NCBI GenBank assembly: GCA_049487715.1
Contig: CP150571.1
Coordinates: 248,001 to 312,000, forward strand
Origin: Pycnococcus provasolii
Taxonomy: Eukaryota; Chlorophyta; Pseudoscourfieldiophyceae; Pseudoscourfieldiales
DNA length: 64,000 bases
Direction: 5' to 3'
In this document: in pieces, positions 37,725 to 46,137 of the stretch
Layout of the letters: the number at the start of each line of letters is the position of its first letter
Numbering within the stretch: position 1 is the first letter of the stretch
Made by a program: the position numbers and the translations under genes
Notes under the pieces: generated by a model
Told to the model about the DNA's origin: nothing
The model's input: only the letters and a program-made list of their open reading frames with translations
The model's database searches: none

Positions 37725-39398
37725 TCACTCGTTCATCTTGGGGGGATTGGCTGCCAAAGCAACGACCACCGTGATATCGTCGCGCTTACCGCCCGAGTAC
37801 ACCATGTCAAAAAATTCCGTCGCCGCGCGGCTGTACGGCGTGTCCGCCGTCTTGTTGACGCTTGCCTCGAACGCATGGCTTGCTAGAACACGGGCGCACG
37901 ACGATGCAAGTGCATGGCTCCAAGCAGCGGTACTATTCGTCTTGTTCGCCGTGGTTCCCGCCGTCTTCGTAATCAGGTCGGCAATGTCCTCGTCGCTAAG
38001 GTTGTCATACAGCCCGTCACTTCCAAGCACCAGGACATCGCCGGGGCGCAGGGCTGCTTGCTCGAAGTGCGCATCCTCCGGCTTGTCGCCGTGGTCGTGG
38101 TGTCCAAGCTGGTAAGGGCGTCCGAACTCGTGCTCCATGTGAACGCTGCGATTCTTTACCTCGAATACCGTGCCGTCAAGCGAGGGACGGAGCACAATAA
38201 ATCCGGAGTCACCGAGGTTTGCAGACTTTAGGATGCCATTTCTGTTGCAAACGCTCACGATGCAACACGTGCTACTGCCCTGCAGCTTCAGATCTGACAC
38301 GCCTTTTGCTGCACACGACATGAGCTGCAATGCATCAGGTCTTGGATGAGTGTCGGCCGACTCCGCAGCCTGCAGAGCAGCGCGCATCAGTCCTCGGCTG
38401 TACTCGCCAGCGTCGATTCCTTGGTCGCGCCAAGCAAATACGCCATCCGCCACGCCTAGCGCGGTGGCGCCGCCGTTCATTCCGCCGCGAGCGATGAAGA
38501 AGCTGTCCTCACCACCGTTTCCGAACGTGCGTGAGATGGCAGCCTTGGCGCCGGCTCCCCCCGTCTCCAATTTCTCTGGATGTGGCAGGACCGCCGCGCC
38601 GGCGTACAGCAGCACCGGATACTTCGCGAGCGCGTTAATTTCCGAGTCACTTAACGAGTTCCTGGTTAGGCGCGTGGCGTCCACGGCGCTTTTCACGTCT
38701 TCCACCGTCACGCCGGTGACCAACCTCTCGTCTTCGCCCTTAACGCCTCCGCTGTCACTCTCGCCAAGCCAGCCGTCGATGTGATATCGCATGCCACGGC
38801 GTCCCCCTCGCCTGACGACGAGCACGTCATAGACGTACCACCCCGCGCCCAAGTCGCTCGACCCCGCCTCGAGTCTTCGCAGTCGAAGCCGCGCGGGCGA
38901 GTCGCCGAGGTCGGTTGGGCTGTGGACGTCAAATGCGTCGCACCCTCCGGTGACAAATCCCTTCTCCGTGCCCACGACGTGCGGCCCTGACGAGTCGCGC
39001 GCATCCATGCCAAAGAGTTCAATTTCCGCGCCACACGGCGTACCCGCCCCCCGTCTGTCTCCCGTGCGTATCGCCACCTCGTACACCGCGGCCGCCGCTT
39101 CGTCGCCCGGGGATGCGGAGGACGCCGCGGACGACGAGAAAGTTGACGCCCCAGACAACAACGCATGAAGCGGCCTTGCAGATGCGGCGGACCCGTATGT
39201 TGCTGCTGCACCACCACCAAGAAAACACGGCACCGGAAAACTCACACCGGCTGAAGACGTGCTGAACACACCATGTGACGCACTACTACGAAACAGTGGA
39301 ACATTATTCATGCCGAGAGCAAACACCGAAGATACCTTAGATACAGATACACCACGCATGGGAAGAAGACCTCTGAAGAAAGCATGCGACATTGCCAT
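37725..39398 (-). CDS. PLAT-domain / PP2C (PTC7-like) fusion phosphatase
   Basis: 557 residues from the ATG at 39398; the open frame reaches 39443 only via GTG. A basic Ser/Ala leader of about 90 residues (organelle-like) is followed by a PLAT/LH2 domain (about 38760-39083): YEVAIRTGDRRGAGTPCGAE, then FVTGGCDAFDVHSPTDLGD and RLRRLEAGSSDLGAGWYVYD. The C-terminal half is a PP2C-type phosphatase of the PTC7/SpoIIE branch. It shows GEDSFFI, ALGVADGVFAWRDQGIDAGE (metal-binding DG), SANLGDSGFIVLR, VLVLGSDGLYDNLSDEDI and GKRDDITVVVAL. PTC7-like phosphatases act in mitochondria or chloroplasts; PLAT domains bind lipid or partner proteins. The fusion suggests membrane-recruited dephosphorylation. I know of no standard family with this order. 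Confidence 0.85.
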   Translation of the reverse strand: MAMSHAFFRGLLPMRGVSVSKVSSVFALGMNNVPLFRSSASHGVFSTSSAGVSFPVPCFLGGGAAATYGSAASARPLHALLSGASTFSSSAASSASPGDEAAAAVYEVAIRTGDRRGAGTPCGAEIELFGMDARDSSGPHVVGTEKGFVTGGCDAFDVHSPTDLGDSPARLRLRRLEAGSSDLGAGWYVYDVLVVRRGGRRGMRYHIDGWLGESDSGGVKGEDERLVTGVTVEDVKSAVDATRLTRNSLSDSEINALAKYPVLLYAGAAVLPHPEKLETGGAGAKAAISRTFGNGGEDSFFIARGGMNGGATALGVADGVFAWRDQGIDAGEYSRGLMRAALQAAESADTHPRPDALQLMSCAAKGVSDLKLQGSSTCCIVSVCNRNGILKSANLGDSGFIVLRPSLDGTVFEVKNRSVHMEHEFGRPYQLGHHDHGDKPEDAHFEQAALRPGDVLVLGSDGLYDNLSDEDIADLITKTAGTTANKTNSTAAWSHALASSCARVLASHAFEASVNKTADTPYSRAATEFFDMVYSGGKRDDITVVVALAANPPKMNE

Positions 39399-39666
39399 GG
39401 CTGGCGAGCAGGAAAAAGGGAAAAAGGGTGAAATTAGCCGCACGCACGGACTTGGGAGGGTTGTTGCTTTCCGCTGGTTTGGTTTTCAAGGGACGGACGC
39501 TTGGCACGGGGGAGGGGCAGCTCTCAAGAACCCGAATAATCAATCGTTCGTTTTCGTTCGGGGTTTGATTCGGGGTTAACAAACTCCTCAAGGTCTTTTT
39601 CTTCTTGGATGCATGCTATAGATGTCGTGTACAAGAACAGTTTACTCTTTGTGTGTGTGTGTTCCT

Positions 39667-40371
39667 TTATGTCGCCGTCCATCCCTCCTCAAGGTGCTCC
39701 ACCTTGACGAATCCATCAGGGAGCTTGTGAGCGACCCAAGCGAACCGCTCCCTGAGAGCACGCGCAGACCAAGGCAACACGGAAGCCGCGGCACCACGCG
39801 CAGATGTCGCCTGAACCGCCCGCGCAATGCCGTCGACGTCGCCGTCGACGAGCGCCTTGTTTAGCGCCAACTCCTGCTCCTTCGTTTCGACGCGGTCCTC
39901 GAACGGGTGTTCTTCACCAGGGAAGATACGAAGCTTTCGCAGCCTGAGCTTCATAAGTGTGTTCCTTGGTAGCATGCGGTAGACGGCTTTTCGAACCACC
40001 TCCGTGGGTTTCGTCTCAAGCAGTTCAGGCAATTTTGTCACGCGAAGGCCGCCTGGATATCCGGTGTGCCAGTAGTACCTTTTTTGGTTGAGCGTTTTGT
40101 CCGTCACGACGAGGTGTGCTGCGTTGATGACGACGATGACGTCGCCTTGATCCACGTTGGAGCGTGACGTGACTTTATCCTTTCCGATCAGCGCTGACGC
40201 GATTCCTTCGGCAAGAGGTCCGAGGGGAACGCCGCGTGCGTCAATGAGGCGAAAGGCGACGTTTCGGTCCAGCGAAGTTTCGGGTACGTTTCTCAGTGTA
40301 TCCGACCAGCGGTGGTTCTTCCAGCTGCCCACGCCTTTGGGCATGAGGCTGATGACGCTGAGTCGGACCAT
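39667..40371 (-). CDS. mitochondrial-type large-subunit ribosomal protein uL13
   Basis: 234 residues from the ATG at 40371. The uL13 core runs from about residue 12 to 150: SWKNHRWSDTLRNVPETSLD, ASALIGKDKVTSRSNVDQGD, VIVVINAAHLVVTDKTLNQK, RYYWHTGYPGGLRV and VYRMLPRNTLMKLRLRKLRI, the last being the conserved rRNA-contact segment (MLP.N.LG...L). A C-terminal extension of about 80 residues is typical of mitoribosomal versions. The organelle cannot be proven: the N terminus is short and not strongly transit-like. It is a 50S-type ribosome component near the exit tunnel. It lies 268 bp from the PLAT-PP2C start, same strand. Confidence 0.88.
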   Translation of the reverse strand: MVRLSVISLMPKGVGSWKNHRWSDTLRNVPETSLDRNVAFRLIDARGVPLGPLAEGIASALIGKDKVTSRSNVDQGDVIVVINAAHLVVTDKTLNQKRYYWHTGYPGGLRVTKLPELLETKPTEVVRKAVYRMLPRNTLMKLRLRKLRIFPGEEHPFEDRVETKEQELALNKALVDGDVDGIARAVQATSARGAAASVLPWSARALRERFAWVAHKLPDGFVKVEHLEEGWTAT

Positions 40372-40860
40372 AACGCTGAACCCAGAAATGACTACGATAG
40401 TTGTCTTTCTTGTGATGTGATGCAACTACCTGACGACAAAAGAAACAAAAGAAACAAAAGAAACAAAAGAAACAAGCACAAGCACAAGAATCCACGAATA
40501 GAGCCTCGGAGGTGCGCAGAATCTATCTAGGGCGAAATGGAGCTCCGGGAAGGCGAGGAGGCGAGATGAGGGAGGCGGCGAGAGCGAGCCCCGGGGAGGA
40601 GGGACGGAGGGAGGAGGAACCACCCAAGGGCCAAGAGGAACCAACCAGGGGAAACCCCGAAAACCTCAAACCCCCAACCGCAAACCCCCAAACGCAAACC
40701 CCCAAACCCCCAAACCCCTTTTTTTAAAACCCCTATGTGCAAACCCCTTGGAAGAACTCCATAGACTACGGTGATACGGTGATACGGGTAGAGAACGTTT
40801 TCCTTGGAACTTGGAAGAAGAACCCCGAACTGTTTCCTCCCTCCGCAGAAAAGTAGTACT
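40372..40860. other. intergenic, simple-sequence rich
   Basis: Contains a run of about six AAGAAACAA units (40437-40473), a GGAGGAGG/GAGGGA purine tract (40555-40625) and ACCCCCAAACCGCAAACCCCC repeats (40665-40720). No gene is supported. It ends at the left inverted repeat of the transposon. Confidence 0.5.
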
Positions 40861-40906
40861 AGGGTGTACTTGCACAGCGCAATTCCCTTAGCAAATAGCG
40901 TTAGCG
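40861..40906 (+). repeat. left terminal inverted repeat
   Basis: 46 bases, an exact reverse complement of 44414-44459. It ends in TAGCGTTAGCG and overlaps a subterminal palindrome. Confidence 0.95.
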
Positions 40907-40926
40907 GGGCCCCGCTAACGCTATTT
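40893..40926. repeat. 34-bp perfect palindrome at the left transposon end
   Basis: AAATAGCGTTAGCGGGG followed directly by its reverse complement CCCCGCTAACGCTATTT. The TAGCGTTAG word recurs at about 40940-40950 (GTAGCGTTAGGGG). It probably represents subterminal binding sites for the element's Myb-like protein or transposase. Confidence 0.9.
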
Positions 40927-41446
40927 TTAGGGAAATCGGTAGCGTTAGGGGCCCCAAAATGGGACTTAACGACATTGGGGCTAACGTTAGTTGCATCGCT
41001 TGCTCTCAGACTTAGCAAACACGGTCTACGGTGGTCCCCAAGCTGGTCGGCGTCTCTGGTCCTTCAACTGGCTTTCCCAAACACAGCTTCTTTCCAGAAC
41101 TCACCTCTTCTCGACATCTTTCCTCGCACACTTCATTCTCACTCCGTCGTTTGCAGTACGCGTCGAACGTCGAACCTGCCGCCGTTGCTGTTGTCACCCG
41201 TGCATGCTCACACTTCTATACACTTGTTCGTCCGAGTTTTCTCCTCATGGGACCGCCCATACCTTATGGACTCACGCGTGCTTCATGGAGGCGAGGTATA
41301 AGACCTCGACGACGCAGGTAGACTACTCGCCCTTCCCAACCCACCGGTGAACTTCATCTTCTTCTCTACGCCGAACTGATAAGCATGTACACCATCCACT
41401 TGCCGCGACGTGCTCGGAAGCACTCCTTGCTGGTGATCCTCCCTTC

Positions 41447-42240
41447 TTGAATGACTTTAGAGACGAAGTTCATCAACTCTTTGGCTTTCGCACGCACGTT
41501 CAGCTTCGCCGCGTCATGATCGCTCTCGGATTCCGGCTATATCGCCGAGGGACGCTTTCTATCCCGGCGATCACCTTTTTGCTCTTTGGTCCGCCTAAGG
41601 GATGGTCGCCGGTGGAGTCAACTCGAACGTATTTTTCAAGGGATGGCACGCACCTCAGCGCAATCAACTTATCATGTGAGTGGCTGTCACCAACCACTCT
41701 CTTCCGCGTCTAGAACATGGGTGGGTGAGGCGAGGATGCCGCTCTATGCAGTGCATCGTCGCAAAGCTAAAGAGCATCTCCCAGGACAAGTGGAACCTTA
41801 TTCCGATAGCATTTGGAGCTTCATAGATGGCACCATCGGCCCTGTGCCAACCGAGCTCGAGACTTTCCCGGATTAATCTTCAAGTTGACTTGTACTGGGT
41901 TATAAAAAATACATGGAGTTAATATCAAAGCCTCCACACCTGTGACGGACTCTGCGCCCACATGTATGGGGATGGGTCCAGGAGGCACGACCCAGCCTCC
42001 TCCGCCTCAGCACGTTATGTCTATTCTATTTCATGTTCTTCCTGGTGACATGATATATCGAATCATGGGTGACCCAGCGTCGCGGTACATGGCTCACTTG
42101 CACTGCTTTACACCCTTGATATGAACAACATTCCAAATGATGTCTGTGTAGGATCGCCGTGAGTGGGTTTGACATCCTGCACATGGGGTGGTTGAACGAC
42201 AAGCATCGCAACAAGCTTGGTGAAACCCCGTTGCGAAGCA
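41447..42240 (+). pseudogene. decayed Harbinger-type DDE nuclease
   Basis: Pieces in different frames align in order with Harbinger nucleases. 41447-41630 reads FRDEVHQLFGF and ALGFRLYRRGTLSIP. A neighbouring frame (41600-41876) reads QLERIFQGMARTSAQSTYH and IWSFIDGTIGPVP, holding the first catalytic Asp (codon at about 41826). From about 41925, across further frame changes, come KYQSLHTCDGLCAHMYG-like and IYRIMGDPASR, the second Asp region. A third acidic residue cannot be placed. At least three frame changes, one in-frame stop and small deletions indicate a non-functional copy or heavy sequence error. Superfamily knowledge supplies the expected order; the identity is inferred from these motifs. 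Confidence 0.7.
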
Positions 42241-42420
42241 CTACATGACGCGACGTTCCTTTCTTTGATTGTGTGTGTCACCGGAGGAACGCAGACGTCC
42301 GCTTTCTTCGAGTGCGAACCTCCAACGTTGGAGAGTACCTGTTGATGACCAACCCATGCTTCCTTTTTTTCTTATCCTTTTTTTCCATAACTTCCCCATC
42401 ACGCTCTGAAGATGTAATTT

Positions 42421-43115
42421 GAGGTCGAGGCGTATTTGTCGTCACGGCTTATGTCGGGTCAGATTAGACGTTCTTTGGTGCACCCGGCTCGTAACGGAGT
42501 GGCCAAGGACCTGTGAGCATCAGTGGGATCCATATGGACGTCAGAAGTCGGGTTAGTCACCGGTAATGTTTGACATGAAGATGTCAATTTGAGGTGAGAG
42601 ACGTAATTTGTCGTCACGGTTATGTCGGGTGTTGCGTTCTTTGGTGCACCCGGCTCGTACGGTGGCCCGACCTGTGGCATGTGGTCAATTGCGTGATCGG
42701 CAGATTCAGTCAGCCGGTATGTTTGCATGAGTGTCATTGAGGTGAGCGTAATTTGTCGTCACGGCTTATGTACGGGTGAATTAACGTTCTTTGTGCACCC
42801 GGCTGTGGATGGCCCGCCTGTGAGCATCGTGGCATTGGACGTAGAGTCGGCAGATTAGTCAGCGGTATGTTTCTGATGTATTGTGGGTTTTGTCGTCACG
42901 GTTTGTCGGGTGTTCGTTTTTGGTGCACCCGGTGGGTGCCCTGTGAATCGTGGACCTTGGCGTCAGAGTCGGAGTTGTCACCGGTTTTTGTGAAATTAAT
43001 TTGAGGTGAGGGTTTTGTCGTCACGGTTTTGGTGTTCTTCTTTGGTACCCGGTGTCGGATGGCCCAGCCTGTGGCATCTGTGTCCTTGACGTGTCGCGTT
43101 GTCACGGTTTTTTTT
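42421..43115. repeat. five-unit tandem array with shrinking units
   Basis: Units start at about 42421, 42591, 42739, 42883 and 43003, with lengths near 170, 148, 144, 120 and 113 bp. Each begins GAGGTGAG (lost in the fourth) and carries TTTGTCGTCACGG, then GGTGCACCCGG, then GGCC(..)CCTGTG, then GTCAG.GTCGG.TTAGTCACCGGT. Successive units lose single bases and short blocks. The array lies between the nuclease remnant and the Myb-like gene. Confidence 0.85.
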
Positions 43116-43387
43116 GCTTTGCCTCCCTTGATCCTGTTGTGCCACCCATGCTTCTTTTTTCTTATCCATTTTTTCCACTTCCCCACACGCTCATCATCCG
43201 GTTTTCGTCGCGTCTTTCGCTCCTGTGCGCGCTCGCCCTCTCCTCTTTCGTTCTTCGTTCTGACGTTTCTTGTCCTCTTCCCACCTCTCTCGTTCGAGTG
43301 CCCTGCGATGCGCACCGTCCGCCGCCATCTCCTCCGCCTTCATTTTTTTGGCTTTCGCCATCTCCAGTTGCGACTCCTCTATGCGTT

Positions 43388-44161
43388 TCATGCCTGCCGC
43401 AACCCGGTGAGGTCGTGCGTGTCTCCGCCGGTGAGGTCGAGCGTGTTACCCTCAGTGGGCGAACCAGAGCGGCTGCGGCGACCTCCGCCTCCTCGCTTTG
43501 CCCCAGCCGGCGGGCTCGCTAGATGCGGCGCTCCTCCAGCCCCTAAGACGGCTTGTCGCGCAGGCACGCCCGCTCGCGTCGCGTCGACGAGGCCGTTCAC
43601 GGTTGCGATACGCGCGCGCTCGTCAGCACGTTCCGACTCTATGTTCTGTTGTGTCGCCGTCGCTGCGGCATGATCCTCCGTCCACTTTCCATGCAAGCTG
43701 TGCCAGAGGTCCTCCACCTCGCTTTGCACCATCCCAATGTCGTCCTCGTCGCCATCATCGCGGTCGCCGTCGCCCGTGCGCTCCCAGACGCCGTTGACAT
43801 TCTCCGCGGTTTTGGTAAGTATCTCCTTGTCAAACCAGTCCCTCATTGCTTTTCCACTTAAGGAAAAGTCTTTCTTGAAGACATCCTCCTCGTTCACAGC
43901 TTTGGCAATCTCGTTCCACCTCGTCAGCTTGTTTTTGGCGTTCCAAGGTCGCTGCACGCCGTCCATCATGTCCAAGTGACGGAGAGGGTACACCCACAGG
44001 TCAACGTTTTGTTGCCAGTTCATGCGCCGTACCTTGTTGCCCGCGGCCGCGGAGGAAGGATGTTGCGATGAGGAAGGAGCGCCACTTGCGAGGTCGACAT
44101 AAGGCACATCAGACACGCCGTTGTCATCTTTGGACCCACTACCGCCGTCACCCGACGACAT
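43388..44161 (-). CDS. Myb/SANT-like DNA-binding protein of the transposon
   Basis: 257 residues from the ATG at 44161; the longer frame starts at TTG. Residues about 45-130 form a trihelix/Myb-SANT-like domain: MNWQQNVDLWVYPLRHLDMM, then NKLTRWNEIAKAVNEEDVFK and GKAMRDWFDKEILTKTAENV. An acidic linker, another helix and a basic tail follow. The frame stops at 43388, but the adjacent frame continues at 43391 with a coding-like coiled coil (RIEESQLEMAKAKKMKAEEM, then RRALERERWEEDKKRQNEER) to 43194, so a one-base deletion near 43390 probably truncated the protein. In Harbinger elements the Myb-like partner brings the nuclease to the ends and aids its nuclear import. Confidence 0.72.
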   Translation of the reverse strand: MSSGDGGSGSKDDNGVSDVPYVDLASGAPSSSQHPSSAAAGNKVRRMNWQQNVDLWVYPLRHLDMMDGVQRPWNAKNKLTRWNEIAKAVNEEDVFKKDFSLSGKAMRDWFDKEILTKTAENVNGVWERTGDGDRDDGDEDDIGMVQSEVEDLWHSLHGKWTEDHAAATATQQNIESERADERARIATVNGLVDATRAGVPARQAVLGAGGAPHLASPPAGAKRGGGGRRSRSGSPTEGNTLDLTGGDTHDLTGLRQA

Positions 44162-44413
44162 GGCAACCAGTGCGGGGAGACTGAGAATGTCGTTTGACTG
44201 AGTCAAAGAGGAAGTGGGACGGGGCGGTGTGTGCAAGGACCTGGCGTCCCGTCGGTGGGAAAGGTAGTCAAGGGTGGCTCCCAGGCAATGCCTGAGATTT
44301 GGTCGAAAGAATAAGGGATCTCGCCGAAGGGAATAACGTTGTGCAAGTACATGAAAAATAGGCTGCTGGAACGGCCAAAAAAAGCGCTAGCTAGGGCGAT
44401 TTTGCCGACGACG

Positions 44414-44459
44414 CGCTAACGCTATTTGCTAAGGGAATTGCGCTGTGCAAGTACACCCT
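44414..44459 (-). repeat. right terminal inverted repeat
   Basis: 46 bases, an exact reverse complement of the left end at 40861-40906, followed immediately by the ACT target duplication. Confidence 0.95.
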
Positions 44460-45198
44460 ACTAAGGAAACAACGCAAGGTTTGGCTAGCAAGGGGGTGAC
44501 CTCTCTCCCTCCACAGTAAACCTTTATGATCAGGGAGGTGGCAGGGGTGACCGGCCGGCCAGTCTTACGACAGACTTGCATGGCTCCTAATATGTTAATC
44601 CATGCATGCGCACGTGCAGGACAAATGACCAATTGACAATTGACAAAGAAGAGAATGGACAGAGCACGACGACAAGAATAATATTGAGACAATCATCCGG
44701 CATGGAATTCTTCGAGGGTGACGACAAAATGTCGCACATCCCCATCCTACATCTCCCCTCCTCATCTAAATAGGGAACGATCATCCGCATCATGCGTCAA
44801 AGCCGGCAGACAAGCGCGTGAAGTCGACTAAGGTTATTGACTGATGATGGGTGAGGAGCGATTCATGGAGCGCATGCGCATGAGGAGTCGCGAGTCCTCC
44901 CTTATTAGTTATTTCTGTACCCGGGCTTACCGTACCAGTGAGGCAGTGAGGAGGGAGGAGCGAGCTCATAAGGGCGCAACAGGATGTAGGGGTGTTGGTG
45001 CGTGCAGTTGAGTTGACGGTCGACTTCCCTTTTGGAAAAGCGGAGAGGAGACGACCACCCACCGGTTGCTGCGGAGACGACTTGCGCTGCACGACTTTGG
45101 TCGGGCCCTTCTTCGGAGCAGAACCAGACTTCTCTCAGCCCGGCTTGTTGACACCCTCGGCGACACCCGGCAGCACAACCAACCTCAACACACGCGCC
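44460..45198. other. intergenic, no gene seen
   Basis: Flanks the right end of the transposon and leads to the spliced small gene. Short frames occur on both strands. The frame leading into the next gene's ATG is open upstream to about 44992 without an ATG, so part of this is probably a 5' UTR. Confidence 0.45.
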
Positions 45199-46015
45199 AT
45201 GGAGCAGACGCAGCAGGTACGAACATACGCTACACTATCCGGGTAGTGAGTGGGACGGACACTGGTGGCGGGTGGCTTGACTTGCGCGTGTCTAAGACAC
45301 TTTTTCCCTTGAACGCGTCATCGGTGCGCGTTCGCGGGACTCTGGCGCACGCAACTCGTTGTGCAACTCGTCCGCGATGTGCATACGCTGACACACCAAG
45401 CACTTCTTCGGGCCTTGCAACTTGCAAGGGTGTGGTGTGCTCGTTGACTCGAGGGTTCGACCGCCGTGGCGTGTGTGGTGTGCCGGACACCACGGAGAAC
45501 GAACGAACGAACGGCCAGCAAGCGTCCTGAGGTGGGTTGGCCAGCTTCAGGCTCGCAACAGTCAAAGCGGATGTATGGCGCGTGCGACGCGACTGCAGTT
45601 AGGTTGAGGGACAAAAGGGTTGGTCGACATATGCCGCGTGCGCACAGGTGACGGACGGTGGCGTAAACACACACCTGCACCTAGACCTACACCTGGCCAA
45701 TTGTGTGAGAGAACGACAAAGTAAGACCCAAGTGACTCACAAACTTATAATAAACCAATACAATAACAGGTGAAGAACGCTGAGGCGACGATCCGTCTGT
45801 CTCACAAGCCGCCGCCGTTCCTCAGCCAGACGTGCACAGTGGGCGCGCACATTCACGCGCTCCAGGCACTCTCCAACGGAACGCCTGTGCCGTACGCCGC
45901 TACGTTGCGAGCTGTGCTGCACGAGGGAAACCGGGAGCCGAAGAGCGAGAAGATGGCTGACCGCAAGCACGCCGGTTTCATTCGCAACGAGTTCGGAGGA
46001 TACTTCACCAGCTAA
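45199..46015 (+). CDS. spliced 87-residue protein, unknown
   Basis: Exon 1 is 45199-45216 (ATG, six codons MEQTQQ). A donor CAG|GTACGA and an acceptor TACAATAACAG|GTG bracket a 553-bp intron (45217-45769). Exon 2 (45770-46015) continues in phase 0: VKNAEATIRLSHKPPPFLSQ, then TVGAHIHALQALSNGTPVPY and KMADRKHAGFIRNEFGGYFT, to the stop. Both splice sites are near consensus and the phase is kept, so the model is well supported. The protein is basic with no membrane segment or familiar motif. It may be a small conserved complex subunit. It converges with the DHHC gene. Confidence 0.65.
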
Positions 46016-46137
46016 GGATGCTGGTAGGCAACAACGATTACATATCGTGTTACCATCTAGAAAGTCTACTTTGTTCTTACTTGACGAAAACATAAGAGTC
46101 GCTAACCTTAACTTGACTTGACGAGTGACGACGACGT

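Larger units (their letters stand above)
40861..44459. mobile_element. PIF/Harbinger-like DNA transposon with 46-bp TIRs
   Basis: The first 46 bases (40861-40906) and last 46 bases (44414-44459) are perfect reverse complements, starting AGGGTGTACTTGCACAGCGC. ACT immediately precedes the left end (40858-40860) and immediately follows the right end (44460-44462), a 3-bp target-site duplication as in the PIF/Harbinger superfamily. Inside are a decayed DDE nuclease on the plus strand, a Myb/SANT-like gene on the minus strand (the usual two-gene set) and a five-copy tandem array. Total length is 3,599 bp. The identical TIRs imply recent movement, while the nuclease is broken, so it was either mobilised in trans or is poorly sequenced inside. 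Confidence 0.88.

Noticed and set aside
40991-41350. Several 60-165-codon frames in the left part of the transposon
   Set aside because: Overlapping frames on both strands, no conserved transposase motif and Ser/Arg/Pro-rich composition.
45400-45480. tRNA-like GGTTCGA word near 45454
   Set aside because: No matching A box or acceptor stem at the required spacing; lies within the intron of the 87-residue gene.
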